Positions 1 to 5,982 of a stretch of DNA of 7,112 nt are shown here, piece after piece (positions within the stretch are counted from its first letter, which is position 1; the number at the start of each line of letters is the position of its first letter). Made by a program: the position numbers and the translations under genes. The stretch comes from Thermomicrobiales bacterium (GTDB lineage Bacteria > Chloroflexota > Limnocylindria > Limnocylindrales > CSP1-4), in the NCBI GenBank assembly GCA_004525275.1, contig SPCO01000075.1, forward strand, positions 1 to 7,112. Direction: 5' to 3'. The notes below the pieces were generated by a model. That model searched no databases, had not been told where the DNA came from, and worked only from the letters and a program-made list of their open reading frames with translations.

Positions 1-1541
1 ACCAGGTCTGCCGACTTGCCGACCTCGATCGAACCGAGCTCAGCGTCGAGATGATTGACCCAGGCACTCCCGTTCGTGTAGCCAGCGAGTGCCTCGATCA
101 GTTCGATTCGCTCATGCGAGAACAGCGGCGGCCCGGCATCGCGATCGTCCTCGCTGACCCGGCTGACCGCGACCTCCATCCCGAGCAGCGGGTTCGCCGT
201 CGAAACGCTCCAGTCCGAGCCCATCGCCAGTTTCGCGCCCGCCCGCAGGAGGGACCCGAACGGATACTGCCACGATGCTCGTTCCGGTCCCAGGAACGGG
301 ATCGTCAGCTCGTCCATCTGCGCCCCGTGGCAGGCCCAGTACGGCTGGGCGTTGGCAACCACGTCCAATGCCTGGAAGCGCCCGATGTCGTCCGGGTGGA
401 TGACCTGGATATGGGAGATGTGCGGGCGCGTGTCGGACGGCCCGTTGGCCTGGCGCGCGGCTTCGATCGAATCGAGCGCCTCGCGCGCGGCCCGGTCGCC
501 GATGGTGTGGAAATGGACCTGGAACCCGAGCGCGTCCAAGCGCGTGACGTGATCGCCGAGGGTCGACGGATCGAGCATGCTCGCGCCGCGTTCGGCTGTC
601 GGCTGACCCGTGGCATCGAGGTATGGCTCCAGCAGCGCCGCGGTGAGATTCTCGACGATGCCATCCTGGAACAACTTGACGCTCGTCGGGCTGTAGCGGT
701 TGAGCGTCGTTCGGTTGCGGCGCTCCACGAGCTCGTCGATCTGCCCGGCCCCCCGGTCGCCATGCCAAGTCAGCGCCCCGACCACGCGAGCGGTCAGATC
801 GCCCGCGCCGGCCAGGGACGTGTAGGCGACCTCGGCTTCATGTGGCTCGACGCTTGCGTCCTGCCAATGGGTGATGCCCAGGCCGTGGAGCTCGGTCTGC
901 GCTGCCCGCAGGCCGGCCACGAGATCCGAAGCCGCCGGTCTCGGGATGAGACGCTCGACGAGCGTATCCGCGTCCTCCTGGAGGGTCCCCGATGGTCGCC
1001 CATCAGCGTCCCGGTCGATGCGCCCACCGGGCGGATCGGGCGTATCGACACCGAGCCCGGCGGCCTCCAGCGCCGCCGTGTTGGCCCAGGCCGTATGGCC
1101 CTCCCGACTCCAGAGCATCACCCGGCGGCGGGGGGAAACTCGGTCGAGGTCGGATCGATGCGGCAAGCCGCCCGGGAAATCGGTCATCGACCAGCCATCC
1201 CCGACGATCCAGTCTGCCTCGGGGTTGGCCGCAGCGTACGCGGCGACGGTCTCGAGGTAGGCATCCAGTCCATGTTGTTCGCTCAGGTCGCACTGCAGCC
1301 GGCTGAGCCCGGCCATCACCGGGTGCGTGTGAGCGTCTCCGAACCCGGGGGTCACCGTCCTGCCGCGGAGGTCCAGGACCCGAGTACGCGTGCCGATCCC
1401 GGCGCGAACATCGACATCGCTTCCGACGGTCACGATCCGGCCGGCGCGGACCGCGACCGCGCTGACAACACGCCGCCGCCGATCCATCGTGGCGATGCGG
1501 CCGTTCATCAGGACGAGGTCGGCGTGCCGCTCGAGGGCCAT
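1..1541 (-). CDS. YtcJ-like metal-dependent amidohydrolase (3' end outside window)
   Basis: Translating the minus strand from the ATG at 1541 gives 513 residues with no stop before the window edge. The N-terminus has the small beta-sandwich half typical of amidohydrolases (DLVLMNGRIATMD, about 8-20), then the metal-binding HxH in GFGDAHTHP (H71, H73). Further on are VKLFQDG (K289, a possible carboxylated lysine position), VHFHTIGDRA (H343, H345), HIQVIHPDD (H377, H382) and GSDWSVSTANPL (D443, the expected catalytic Asp). The visible end, ELGSIEVGKSADLV, is the usual C-terminal return to the beta-sandwich, so only about 20-40 residues are missing. This order matches the amidohydrolase 3 / YtcJ family, which hydrolyses amide or related C-N bonds of mostly unknown substrates; the protein is probably cytoplasmic. 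No Shine-Dalgarno is obvious. An in-frame GTG 14 codons upstream is a less likely start. The family is firm, the substrate unknown. Confidence 0.93.
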   Translation of the reverse strand, partial: MALERHADLVLMNGRIATMDRRRRVVSAVAVRAGRIVTVGSDVDVRAGIGTRTRVLDLRGRTVTPGFGDAHTHPVMAGLSRLQCDLSEQHGLDAYLETVAAYAAANPEADWIVGDGWSMTDFPGGLPHRSDLDRVSPRRRVMLWSREGHTAWANTAALEAAGLGVDTPDPPGGRIDRDADGRPSGTLQEDADTLVERLIPRPAASDLVAGLRAAQTELHGLGITHWQDASVEPHEAEVAYTSLAGAGDLTARVVGALTWHGDRGAGQIDELVERRNRTTLNRYSPTSVKLFQDGIVENLTAALLEPYLDATGQPTAERGASMLDPSTLGDHVTRLDALGFQVHFHTIGDRAAREALDSIEAARQANGPSDTRPHISHIQVIHPDDIGRFQALDVVANAQPYWACHGAQMDELTIPFLGPERASWQYPFGSLLRAGAKLAMGSDWSVSTANPLLGMEVAVSRVSEDDRDAGPPLFSHERIELIEALAGYTNGSAWVNHLDAELGSIEVGKSADL

Positions 1542-1601
1542 GGGCCGAGGATGGCATGTGCCCGCTCTCCGCGTCGACACATCTCACCCATCGCGACGGC
1601 G

Positions 1602-1607
1602 TAGCAT
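1602..1607 (+). promoter_or_regulatory. Putative -10 hexamer for a leaderless start
   Basis: TAGCAT fits the TANNNT form and ends six bases before the ATG at 1614, so transcription would begin at or next to the start codon. No Shine-Dalgarno precedes this ATG. TCGACA at 1574-1579 resembles a -35 element but lies 22 bases away, which is too far to be convincing. The 72-bp gap 1542-1613 must also hold the promoter of the minus-strand amidohydrolase. There, CATCCT (1553-1548, minus strand) sits at the same six-base distance from that ATG, but it is a poor hexamer. Confidence 0.4.
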
Positions 1608-1613
1608 CGTGCG

Positions 1614-2168
1614 ATGACCAGCGTTGATCTGCTCCACGCGGGTTACGCTCGGCCGGATGGCCATGTCGGCAGTAGTGTCGTCCTCGTCCGGGACGGCGAC
1701 GCGCTCATCGTGGCGGATCCTGGGATGGTCGCCCGACGATCGCTGATCCTCGATCCGCTGGCCACGTTGGGCGTGGCTCCAGGGGATGTCACACACGTGT
1801 TCTTGAGCCACCACCATCCCGATCACACCGTCAACATCGCGCTCTTCCCGAATGCTGAGGTGGTCGACTTCTGGGCGCGCTACAGAGACGACCTGTGGCT
1901 CGATCACGAGGGGGACGGCTACCGCCTGGGCCCAAACAGCGAGTTGTGGTCGACCCCGGGCCATACCGAGGAGGACGCCACACTGGTGGTCACGGCTGAC
2001 GACGCTGTCTACGCGCTGACCCACCTGTGGTGGCGCGAGGATCGAACGCCGGAGGTGGACCCCCTGGCGTCGGACCAGGCCGCGATCGAGCGGGGCCGGA
2101 CCCGAGTCCTGATGGTGGCCGACATCGTGATCCCCGGTCACGGCGCGCCGTTCCAGGTCCGACGCTGA
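1614..2168 (+). CDS. MBL-fold metallo-hydrolase, MBLAC1-like
   Basis: The 184-residue protein has the metallo-beta-lactamase signature SHHHPDH (H66, H68, D70, H71), the third-strand histidine in STPGHTEED (H117) and the C-terminal IPGHGAPF (H176). These residues would hold a one- or two-zinc site. The short length, without an added domain, and the PGHT-EDATLVV segment resemble small stand-alone hydrolases of the MBLAC1 type, a group whose bacterial members have no settled substrate. Where most dizinc relatives have a bridging Asp, in a GD motif after the PGHT strand, this protein reads YALTHLWW, which puts H137 there. It is therefore either a subfamily with altered metal binding or one using another Asp nearby. 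There is no signal peptide, so it should be cytoplasmic. The gene stands alone, divergent from the amidohydrolase and convergent with the methyltransferase. The ATG at 1614 seems leaderless. Exact activity cannot be named. Confidence 0.9.
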   Translation: MTSVDLLHAGYARPDGHVGSSVVLVRDGDALIVADPGMVARRSLILDPLATLGVAPGDVTHVFLSHHHPDHTVNIALFPNAEVVDFWARYRDDLWLDHEGDGYRLGPNSELWSTPGHTEEDATLVVTADDAVYALTHLWWREDRTPEVDPLASDQAAIERGRTRVLMVADIVIPGHGAPFQVRR

Positions 2169-2169
2169 C

Positions 2170-2202
2170 CTGGGTGGCAGGCAGACCGCCGCTGCCACTC
2201 AG
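2170..2202. terminator. Inverted repeat between convergent genes, likely bidirectional terminator
   Basis: CTGGGTGGCAG (2170-2180) pairs with CTGCCACTCAG (2192-2202) across an 11-base loop. All 11 positions pair on the plus-strand RNA if one G-U is allowed. It begins two bases after the stop of the MBL-fold gene and includes the stop codon of the methyltransferase gene, so it would fold at the 3' end of both transcripts. There is no T tract on either side, so it is not a classical intrinsic terminator; it may instead stabilise 3' ends or act with another factor. Confidence 0.5.
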
Positions 2203-2945
2203 CGACCTGAACGGCGGGCCACGATGTTCAGTCGGACGTAGTCGATCATCGGCTCGGGAAGGCGGGCCGCGACCTCATGGACGAACGCATCCCGCTCAGA
2301 CGCAGGCAGGCGCTCGAGGTGCGCGCCGAGGATGACCGTTCGGAGATAGGTCTCAAACGGCTCGCCCGGCTCGAACCACGTCGGTTCGTCATGCAGCCAA
2401 CACTCGATGTCGACGAAGCCCGCCGCGTCCAGGCGTCGGACTGTGTCGATCGGTCGCTGGAAGTTCAAGTCGCCAAGCCAGCCGTCGCCGAGCGTCCCGA
2501 GGAGCCGCTGCACAGATGCGATGTTGTCGCCCCCGCCGCATTGCGCCACCAACCAGGCACCGGGGCGCATGACCGCGGCCAGATGGCCGAACAAGGCATC
2601 GTGGTCGGCGATCCAGTGAAACGTGGCCGTGGAAACAACGGCGTCTACCCTCCCGTCGATCGGGAGTGGCTCACGCAGGTCGGCGACGATGAACTCGATG
2701 CGGTCCGCGAATCTGGCGAGGCGCTCGCGGGCGGCCTCGATCATGGCCGGTGATCCATCGACGGCCAGGATGCAACCGCCGGGCAGCCGGTCGGCGAGCA
2801 TCTCAGTGACTCGGCCGCTTCCACAGCCCGCGTCCAGGACCCGTTCATCGCCGTCGAGCGGCAGGCGATCCAGCACGAGTGTGCCCCATCTCGCGGCCGG
2901 GTCGGCGACCCGGTCGTACGTTCGCGCATCCCAGTCGCGGAGCAT
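2199..2945 (-). CDS. Class I SAM-dependent methyltransferase, trans-aconitate methyltransferase-like
   Basis: The 248-residue protein has a Rossmann-type methyltransferase core near its N-terminus. Motif I is VLDAGCGSG (36-44), which binds S-adenosylmethionine; the acidic residue at the end of strand 2 is D63 in AVDGSP; VADL (D89) lies after strand 3; and VSTATFHWI (104-112) is the strand-4 region. The FHWI segment, the length and the C-terminal half with DYVRLNIVARR resemble the trans-aconitate 2-methyltransferase (Tam) group, but many small-molecule methyltransferases share this layout, so the acceptor is not predictable. The ATG lies three bases after the TAA of the exporter gene, with no clear Shine-Dalgarno, which suggests translation coupled to the upstream gene on one mRNA. 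The pairing hints that the substrate may be related to what the exporter handles, but that is inference. Confidence 0.9.
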   Translation of the reverse strand: MLRDWDARTYDRVADPAARWGTLVLDRLPLDGDERVLDAGCGSGRVTEMLADRLPGGCILAVDGSPAMIEAARERLARFADRIEFIVADLREPLPIDGRVDAVVSTATFHWIADHDALFGHLAAVMRPGAWLVAQCGGGDNIASVQRLLGTLGDGWLGDLNFQRPIDTVRRLDAAGFVDIECWLHDEPTWFEPGEPFETYLRTVILGAHLERLPASERDAFVHEVAARLPEPMIDYVRLNIVARRSGR

Positions 2946-2948
2946 CGG

Positions 2949-4538
2949 TTACGTAGCCTGTGCCGGCGGTTCCGCGGACGGTGTCGGGGCCGCCGCGCGC
3001 GTCGGCGACGGCTCGCGCAACCCATACCATGACACCAGCGCGCCGACGACGAGCAGTCCGGCGCAGGCGAGCATCGCCAGGTGGAATGCCTCGATCGACG
3101 CCTGGTTGGAGGCCAGGATCTGTGCCGAACTGGCCCCCTGGGCGGGCGGGTTGAGCGGCTGGAATGCCTTGCGGACCACCGCATCGGTGGTGTCGATGCC
3201 GGTCGCCGCGCCGAGCGATGCGTAGTACACCGCGCTGATCGGGATGAAGATGAGCGCACCGAGGAGGGGTTGGCCGACCCGCGAGATCGAGTTGTTGACT
3301 GCCGATGCAACCCCGGAGAATCGGCCCGAGACTGAGCCCATCAAGGTGGTTGTCAGCGGCGCGACCACGAGCGAGATCCCCATCCCGAGGAGCAACGCGA
3401 AGGGCAGGATGTCCACGAACACGGAGACCGGCGGGACGAGGCTGGCCGGGTCGTCGATCGACGCCGGCCAGGCCGCCGAATCGATCGGCAGACGTGTGTA
3501 CCAGAGCGCCGCCGCCGCCATCAGGAGGGGGCCGGCCACGAGGAACAGCCTCGATCCAGTGCGGCCCGCGATCGTGCCGATCCTGGTCGAAAAGAACACC
3601 AGCATGATCCCCGTCGGCAGGAAGACGATCCCGGCCCCGAGAGCCGTGTAGCCGAGGGCGCCCTGGAGGATCACGGCCTGGTAGAAGAGCATCACGTACA
3701 GGCCACCGTAGATGAAGAATGTCGCGAGGTTGACCGATGCGAATACCGGCGAGCGAAAGAGCTCGAGCGGCACGAGCGGATGCGGGCGGCGGGCCATCAG
3801 GATCGGGAACGCGATGAGCGAGATCAACCCGATTCCGATCGCGATCCAGGCGGCTGGATCCGCCCACGCGTTGGCTCCGCCGCGAATGACCCCGAACGCC
3901 AGGCCACCGACGGCCAGCGCGGCCACGAGCGCCCCGAGCCAGTCGAACCGGCCGGTTGCCTCCTCGTCCCGCGATTCCTGCACGTAGCTGAGCGTGGCCC
4001 ACAGCGCAACTGCCAGCAACGGGACGTTGATGAGGAAGGCCACCCGCCAGCCGGCCGTGTCGACGATCGTCCCGCCGATGAGCGGTCCGAGGACGACCAG
4101 CGCCGAGGTCGCAGCGGTCCAGATGCCGAACGCCCGGGCCCGCTCGAGCCCGTCGAATGCGTGTGTGATCAGCGCGAGCGAGCCCGGGATGAGCAGCGCG
4201 CCGGCCGCGCCCTGGAGCAGGCGGCACAGGACCAGGATCTCGAGCGTCGGTGCCAGACCGCAGAGCGCAGAGGTCAGGCCAAAGCCGACCAACCCGATGG
4301 CGTAGACGCGGCGACGTCCGTAGTAGTCGGACAGTGCGCCGGCAAGGATGAGCAGGGCCGCCAGCACGGCCAGGTACCCACCGACGATGTACGCCTGACC
4401 CTCCAGGACACCGATGATGGAACCGGGCAGATCCTGACCGATATGCCGCAGGGCGGCATTGACGATGGTCCCATCCAGAAAGACTGTCCCGGAACCGATG
4501 ACGGTGGAGACGAGGGTCCAGCGTTGGCGGGGTGTCAC
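2949..4538 (-). CDS. DHA2-family (EmrB/QacA-like) MFS efflux transporter
   Basis: From the GTG at 4538 this is a 529-residue protein with many hydrophobic segments, fitting the 14-helix DHA2 drug:proton antiporters of the inner membrane. Diagnostic motifs are LDGTIVNAAL in helix 1 (21-30), motif A GALSDYYGRRR between helices 2 and 3 (67-77), RLLQGAAGALLIPGS in helix 4 (106-120), and motif C GPLIGGTIVD followed by AGWRVAFLINVP (151-173). The C-terminus is a Pro/Ala-rich tail, probably cytoplasmic. Such proteins export hydrophobic drugs, dyes or metabolites using the proton gradient; the substrate here is unknown. A TTG at 4574 would add 12 residues. I prefer the GTG because it leaves the usual short tail before helix 1 and has a -10-like hexamer six bases upstream. 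It is the first gene of an operon with the methyltransferase. No TetR- or MarR-type regulator gene lies in the window. Confidence 0.93.
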   Translation of the reverse strand: MTPRQRWTLVSTVIGSGTVFLDGTIVNAALRHIGQDLPGSIIGVLEGQAYIVGGYLAVLAALLILAGALSDYYGRRRVYAIGLVGFGLTSALCGLAPTLEILVLCRLLQGAAGALLIPGSLALITHAFDGLERARAFGIWTAATSALVVLGPLIGGTIVDTAGWRVAFLINVPLLAVALWATLSYVQESRDEEATGRFDWLGALVAALAVGGLAFGVIRGGANAWADPAAWIAIGIGLISLIAFPILMARRPHPLVPLELFRSPVFASVNLATFFIYGGLYVMLFYQAVILQGALGYTALGAGIVFLPTGIMLVFFSTRIGTIAGRTGSRLFLVAGPLLMAAAALWYTRLPIDSAAWPASIDDPASLVPPVSVFVDILPFALLLGMGISLVVAPLTTTLMGSVSGRFSGVASAVNNSISRVGQPLLGALIFIPISAVYYASLGAATGIDTTDAVVRKAFQPLNPPAQGASSAQILASNQASIEAFHLAMLACAGLLVVGALVSWYGLREPSPTRAAAPTPSAEPPAQAT

Positions 4539-4544
4539 CGGGGC

Positions 4545-4550
4545 AGTGTC
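4545..4550 (-). promoter_or_regulatory. Weak -10-like hexamer for the exporter operon
   Basis: On the minus strand GACACT ends six bases before the GTG at 4538, the same spacing as at the two plus-strand leaderless starts. It keeps only the second A and final T of the TANNNT pattern, so the support is mainly its position. No good -35 element is visible. Confidence 0.22.
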
Positions 4551-4582
4551 GCAGCGATTCCGGGATCCGGGCAAGGTGCCGC

Positions 4583-4588
4583 TAGACT
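4583..4588 (+). promoter_or_regulatory. Putative -10 hexamer for a leaderless start
   Basis: TAGACT fits TANNNT and ends exactly six bases before the ATG at 4595, the same arrangement as TAGCAT before 1614. There is no Shine-Dalgarno in front of this ATG and no recognisable -35. The element lies within the short divergent region shared with the exporter operon, so the two promoters could influence each other. Confidence 0.45.
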
Positions 4589-4594
4589 CAACGG

Positions 4595-5302
4595 ATGTCC
4601 GGACCCGTGGCGCTCGTTGGCGCTGGTGAGTTCCTTCCCGCGATGGCCGGGTTCGATGGCGCCTTGTTGGCCTCGGTCGGTCGAACCAGGCCGCGGGTCG
4701 CGATCCTGCCCACCGCGTCGTACCCTGACGGTGAGGACGTGTTCGCCGACTGGGCCGCCCGTGGTGTCGAACATTTCAGCCAGCTCGGTGCGGAGGTCGA
4801 GCCCGTGCTCATCCGCCGTCGTGCCGATGCCGACGATCCAGCGGCGGCCCAGGCCATCGGGGAGGCCGACCTGATCTACCTGTCGGGCGGCAAGCCGTCG
4901 TACCTCCTGCAAGTGCTCGAAGGTAGCGCGGTGGCCCGGGCGCTGACGGATGCCCATGCGCGTGGGGCCACCCTGGTCGGCTGCTCGGCCGGCGCCATGG
5001 CCCTGGCCGATCGGACCTTCGACTTCAGGTTTCGGATCGTGCCCTGGCCGCTGCGCTGGCGGGACGGCCTCAGGCTCGTTCCAGGGATGTCTGTCGTCCC
5101 TCACTACGACGCCTGGCCAGAGCCGATGTCGGCGTTGATCGCGCTCCAGGCGCCCCGGGCCTCCGTGGTCCTGGGGATCGACGAGGACACCGCTGTCGTG
5201 GGTCGGGACGGGGTCTGGCACGTCCACGGAACGTCAAGAGTCACCGTCTGGCGGGGCCGACATCGGGAACGCTTTCGCGCAGGTGAGACCTTCCGGCTCT
5301 GA
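4595..5302 (+). CDS. Peptidase S51 family protein (cyanophycinase/PepE-like)
   Basis: The 235-residue protein has the class I glutamine-amidotransferase-like fold of family S51. It starts with a strand (VALVGAGEFLP, 5-15), then RVAILPTAS (34-42), YLSGGKPSYLL (95-105, the likely oxyanion-hole loop) and the nucleophile elbow GCSAGAM with S131 in place of the Cys of true amidotransferases. The likely catalytic His is H170 in VVPHYDAWP. Family members include alpha-aspartyl dipeptidase PepE and cyanophycinase, both serine hydrolases acting on Asp-containing peptides; which peptide is cut here is unknown. The length is close to PepE and shorter than most cyanophycinases, and no cyanophycin synthetase gene is present in the window, so a cyanophycin role is not supported. 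No signal peptide is evident. The ATG at 4595 has a leaderless-type -10 but no ribosome-binding site. The gene converges on the zinc-ribbon gene with ten bases between stops. Confidence 0.88.
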   Translation: MSGPVALVGAGEFLPAMAGFDGALLASVGRTRPRVAILPTASYPDGEDVFADWAARGVEHFSQLGAEVEPVLIRRRADADDPAAAQAIGEADLIYLSGGKPSYLLQVLEGSAVARALTDAHARGATLVGCSAGAMALADRTFDFRFRIVPWPLRWRDGLRLVPGMSVVPHYDAWPEPMSALIALQAPRASVVLGIDEDTAVVGRDGVWHVHGTSRVTVWRGRHRERFRAGETFRL

Positions 5303-5337
5303 CTCGAGCTCGTCAGTCGGGTCGAACGGTCCGGAAG
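5290..5337. terminator. Nested inverted repeats at a convergent gene junction
   Basis: CTTCCGG (5290-5296) is complementary to CCGGAAG (5331-5337). Inside it CTGAC (5299-5303) pairs with GTCAG (5312-5316) around an eight-base loop. The inner stem includes the stop codons of both the peptidase and the zinc-ribbon genes. The stems are short and there is no T tract, so a terminator role is only suggested by the position between converging genes. Confidence 0.3.
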
Positions 5338-5651
5338 CAGTCCGAGCAGTAGACCGGACGATCCATGCGCGGCTGGAACGGAACCTGGGCCTGGTTGCCG
5401 CAGGACGAGCAGATCACGGCAAAGTACTCGCGGTCCGCGCGATCCTCGCCGCGCTCGTAGCCGCGTGGGCCGCCGATATCGCGAGCGTCGTAGCCTCCGT
5501 CGCGACTGGCCCGGCGACTGGCCCGGCAGCTGGTGCAGCGCTTCGGTTCGCTCACGAAGCCCTTCTGCTGGTAGAACTCCTGGTCGGCCGCGGAATGGAT
5601 GAACTCCACGCCGCAGTCAACGCAGTTCAGGGTTCGATCGACGTAGGTCAC
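5313..5651 (-). CDS. Small protein with two zinc ribbons (zf-trcl-like plus CxxC-x17-CxxC)
   Basis: From the GTG at 5651 the protein is 112 residues with eight cysteines in two clusters. The first is C10-x2-C13 and C39-x2-C42, enclosing the FYQQKGF..P.RC stretch typical of the 'probable zinc-ribbon' domain. The second is C81-x2-C84 and C102-x2-C105 with exactly 17 residues between the pairs and a VPFQP..DRPVYC core, the known CxxC-x17-CxxC type. Each cluster should hold one zinc. A basic and glycine-rich linker (about 43-75, RASRRASRD and GGPRGYERGEDR) joins them and could contact nucleic acid. That is inference; the biochemical role of these proteins is not established. The GTG is chosen because GGAGGAG lies just upstream and because homology-like sequence begins there, although the frame stays open to 5948. 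The linker carries a 12-bp tandem duplication. Confidence 0.85.
   Translation of the reverse strand: MTYVDRTLNCVDCGVEFIHSAADQEFYQQKGFVSEPKRCTSCRASRRASRDGGYDARDIGGPRGYERGEDRADREYFAVICSSCGNQAQVPFQPRMDRPVYCSDCFRTVRPD
5502..5525. repeat. Perfect 12-bp tandem duplication inside the zinc-ribbon gene
   Basis: GCGACTGGCCCG occurs twice in direct succession (5502-5513 and 5514-5525). On the minus strand it encodes RASR-RASR in the linker after the first zinc ribbon. Being a multiple of three it keeps the frame, so it is a simple in-frame duplication adding basic residues, probably by replication slippage. Confidence 0.85.
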
Positions 5652-5655
5652 GATG

Positions 5656-5662
5656 CTCCTCC
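5656..5662 (-). promoter_or_regulatory. Ribosome binding site of the zinc-ribbon gene
   Basis: GGAGGAG on the minus strand is a near-perfect Shine-Dalgarno, with six bases between GGAGG and the GTG at 5651. It decides this GTG over upstream ATG codons in the same open frame. It is the clearest ribosome-binding site in the window; most other starts here have none. Confidence 0.82.
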
Positions 5663-5881
5663 GAGGGCGTGGATAGGTTCGGAGGTGCGCCATTCGCGGG
5701 CGACCGCAGGCGGCGTCGGGACGCGAGGGACTTGCGGAAGAAGCCGGGACGCGAGCCCAGGTGCCGATGTGTGGTCCCTGTTCGCTCGGGGCGCACCGGT
5801 TCAGTGCCGCGAGGATACAACGAGTCGCCGAATCAGGCGGACGACGCCCACGGCCGCGGGTGGCGAGTCTGACACCGTACC

Positions 5882-5890
5882 TGTCACAAT
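5882..5890 (+). promoter_or_regulatory. Possible extended -10 for the exonuclease gene
   Basis: TGTCACAAT resembles an extended -10 (TG-N-TATAAT) with four of six hexamer matches. No -35 is seen. If used, it would give a 5' leader of about 85 bases that includes the 15-bp palindrome at 5951-5965. Support is weak. Confidence 0.22.
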
Positions 5891-5950
5891 GGCGATGGAC
5901 CTTGACGTCAGCGAGCGGGGAGTCATGGGGGCGCCTCGCTCGCACCATCG

Positions 5951-5965
5951 CCTCGGGCCCCGAGG
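5951..5965. repeat. 15-bp palindrome overlapping the exonuclease ribosome binding site
   Basis: CCTCGGG and CCCGAGG flank a single central C. In RNA it can form a six-pair GC-rich hairpin (5951-5956 with 5960-5965, three-base loop). Its right arm covers the first bases of the only Shine-Dalgarno-like sequence upstream of the ATG at 5983. It could be a translation-controlling hairpin, an operator for a dimeric regulator, or chance in GC-rich DNA. Confidence 0.5.
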
Positions 5966-5968
5966 AGG
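5962..5968 (+). promoter_or_regulatory. Probable ribosome binding site of the exonuclease gene
   Basis: GAGGAGG is a strong Shine-Dalgarno match but lies 14 bases before the ATG at 5983, longer than the usual 5-9. No other start codon lies at a better distance in the right frame. Half of the site is in the right arm of the palindrome at 5951-5965. Confidence 0.5.
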
Positions 5969-5982
5969 CACTCCGCTACCTG

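Larger units (their letters stand above)
5652..5982. other. Divergent intergenic region with signals for both flanking genes
   Basis: These 331 bases separate the zinc-ribbon gene and the exonuclease gene, which point away from each other. No convincing small gene was found: the open frames crossing it look like random basic, low-complexity peptides. The AT-richer patches are candidates for promoters: TTGTATCCT (5820-5812) and CTATCC (5677-5672) on the minus strand, and TGTCACAAT (5882-5890) on the plus strand. An 8-bp palindrome TGACGTCA is at 5903-5910. The frame of the exonuclease is open from 5677 onwards, so part of this stretch could encode an N-terminal extension if the ATG at 5983 is not the true start. 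Confidence 0.55.

Noticed and set aside
51..1604. Plus-strand open frame of 517 codons opposite the amidohydrolase
   Set aside because: It is a mirror of the minus-strand gene in GC-rich DNA. Its product is Arg/Pro-rich without recognisable motifs, while the minus-strand frame shows every amidohydrolase motif in order.
2845..4227. Minus-strand open frame of 460 codons in a different frame within the exporter gene
   Set aside because: It is a shadow of the exporter gene; the product is Arg/Gly/Pro-rich and lacks motifs, while the real frame has the full set of DHA2 motifs and helices.
4539..4574. Upstream TTG start (4574) for the exporter
   Set aside because: It would add 12 residues (PGSRNRCDTAP) unlike the usual short N-terminus, has no ribosome-binding site, and would leave only 20 bases for two divergent promoters.
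3780..4874. Plus-strand open frame of 364 codons spanning the exporter and the start of the peptidase
   Set aside because: It crosses a divergent promoter region and overlaps two well-supported genes; its charged, low-complexity product matches no family I know.
4595..5302. Cyanophycin degradation role for the S51 peptidase
   Set aside because: The length is nearer to PepE, and the window has no cyanophycin synthetase or isoaspartyl dipeptidase gene; only the family can be supported.
5903..5910. TGACGTCA palindrome as a regulator site
   Set aside because: A single 8-bp palindrome is expected by chance in a window of this size, and no matching second copy or regulator gene was seen.
5652..5948. 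N-terminal extension of the zinc-ribbon protein to an ATG at 5948
   Set aside because: The extra 99 residues look random and basic, and the strong Shine-Dalgarno at 5656-5662 points to the GTG at 5651.
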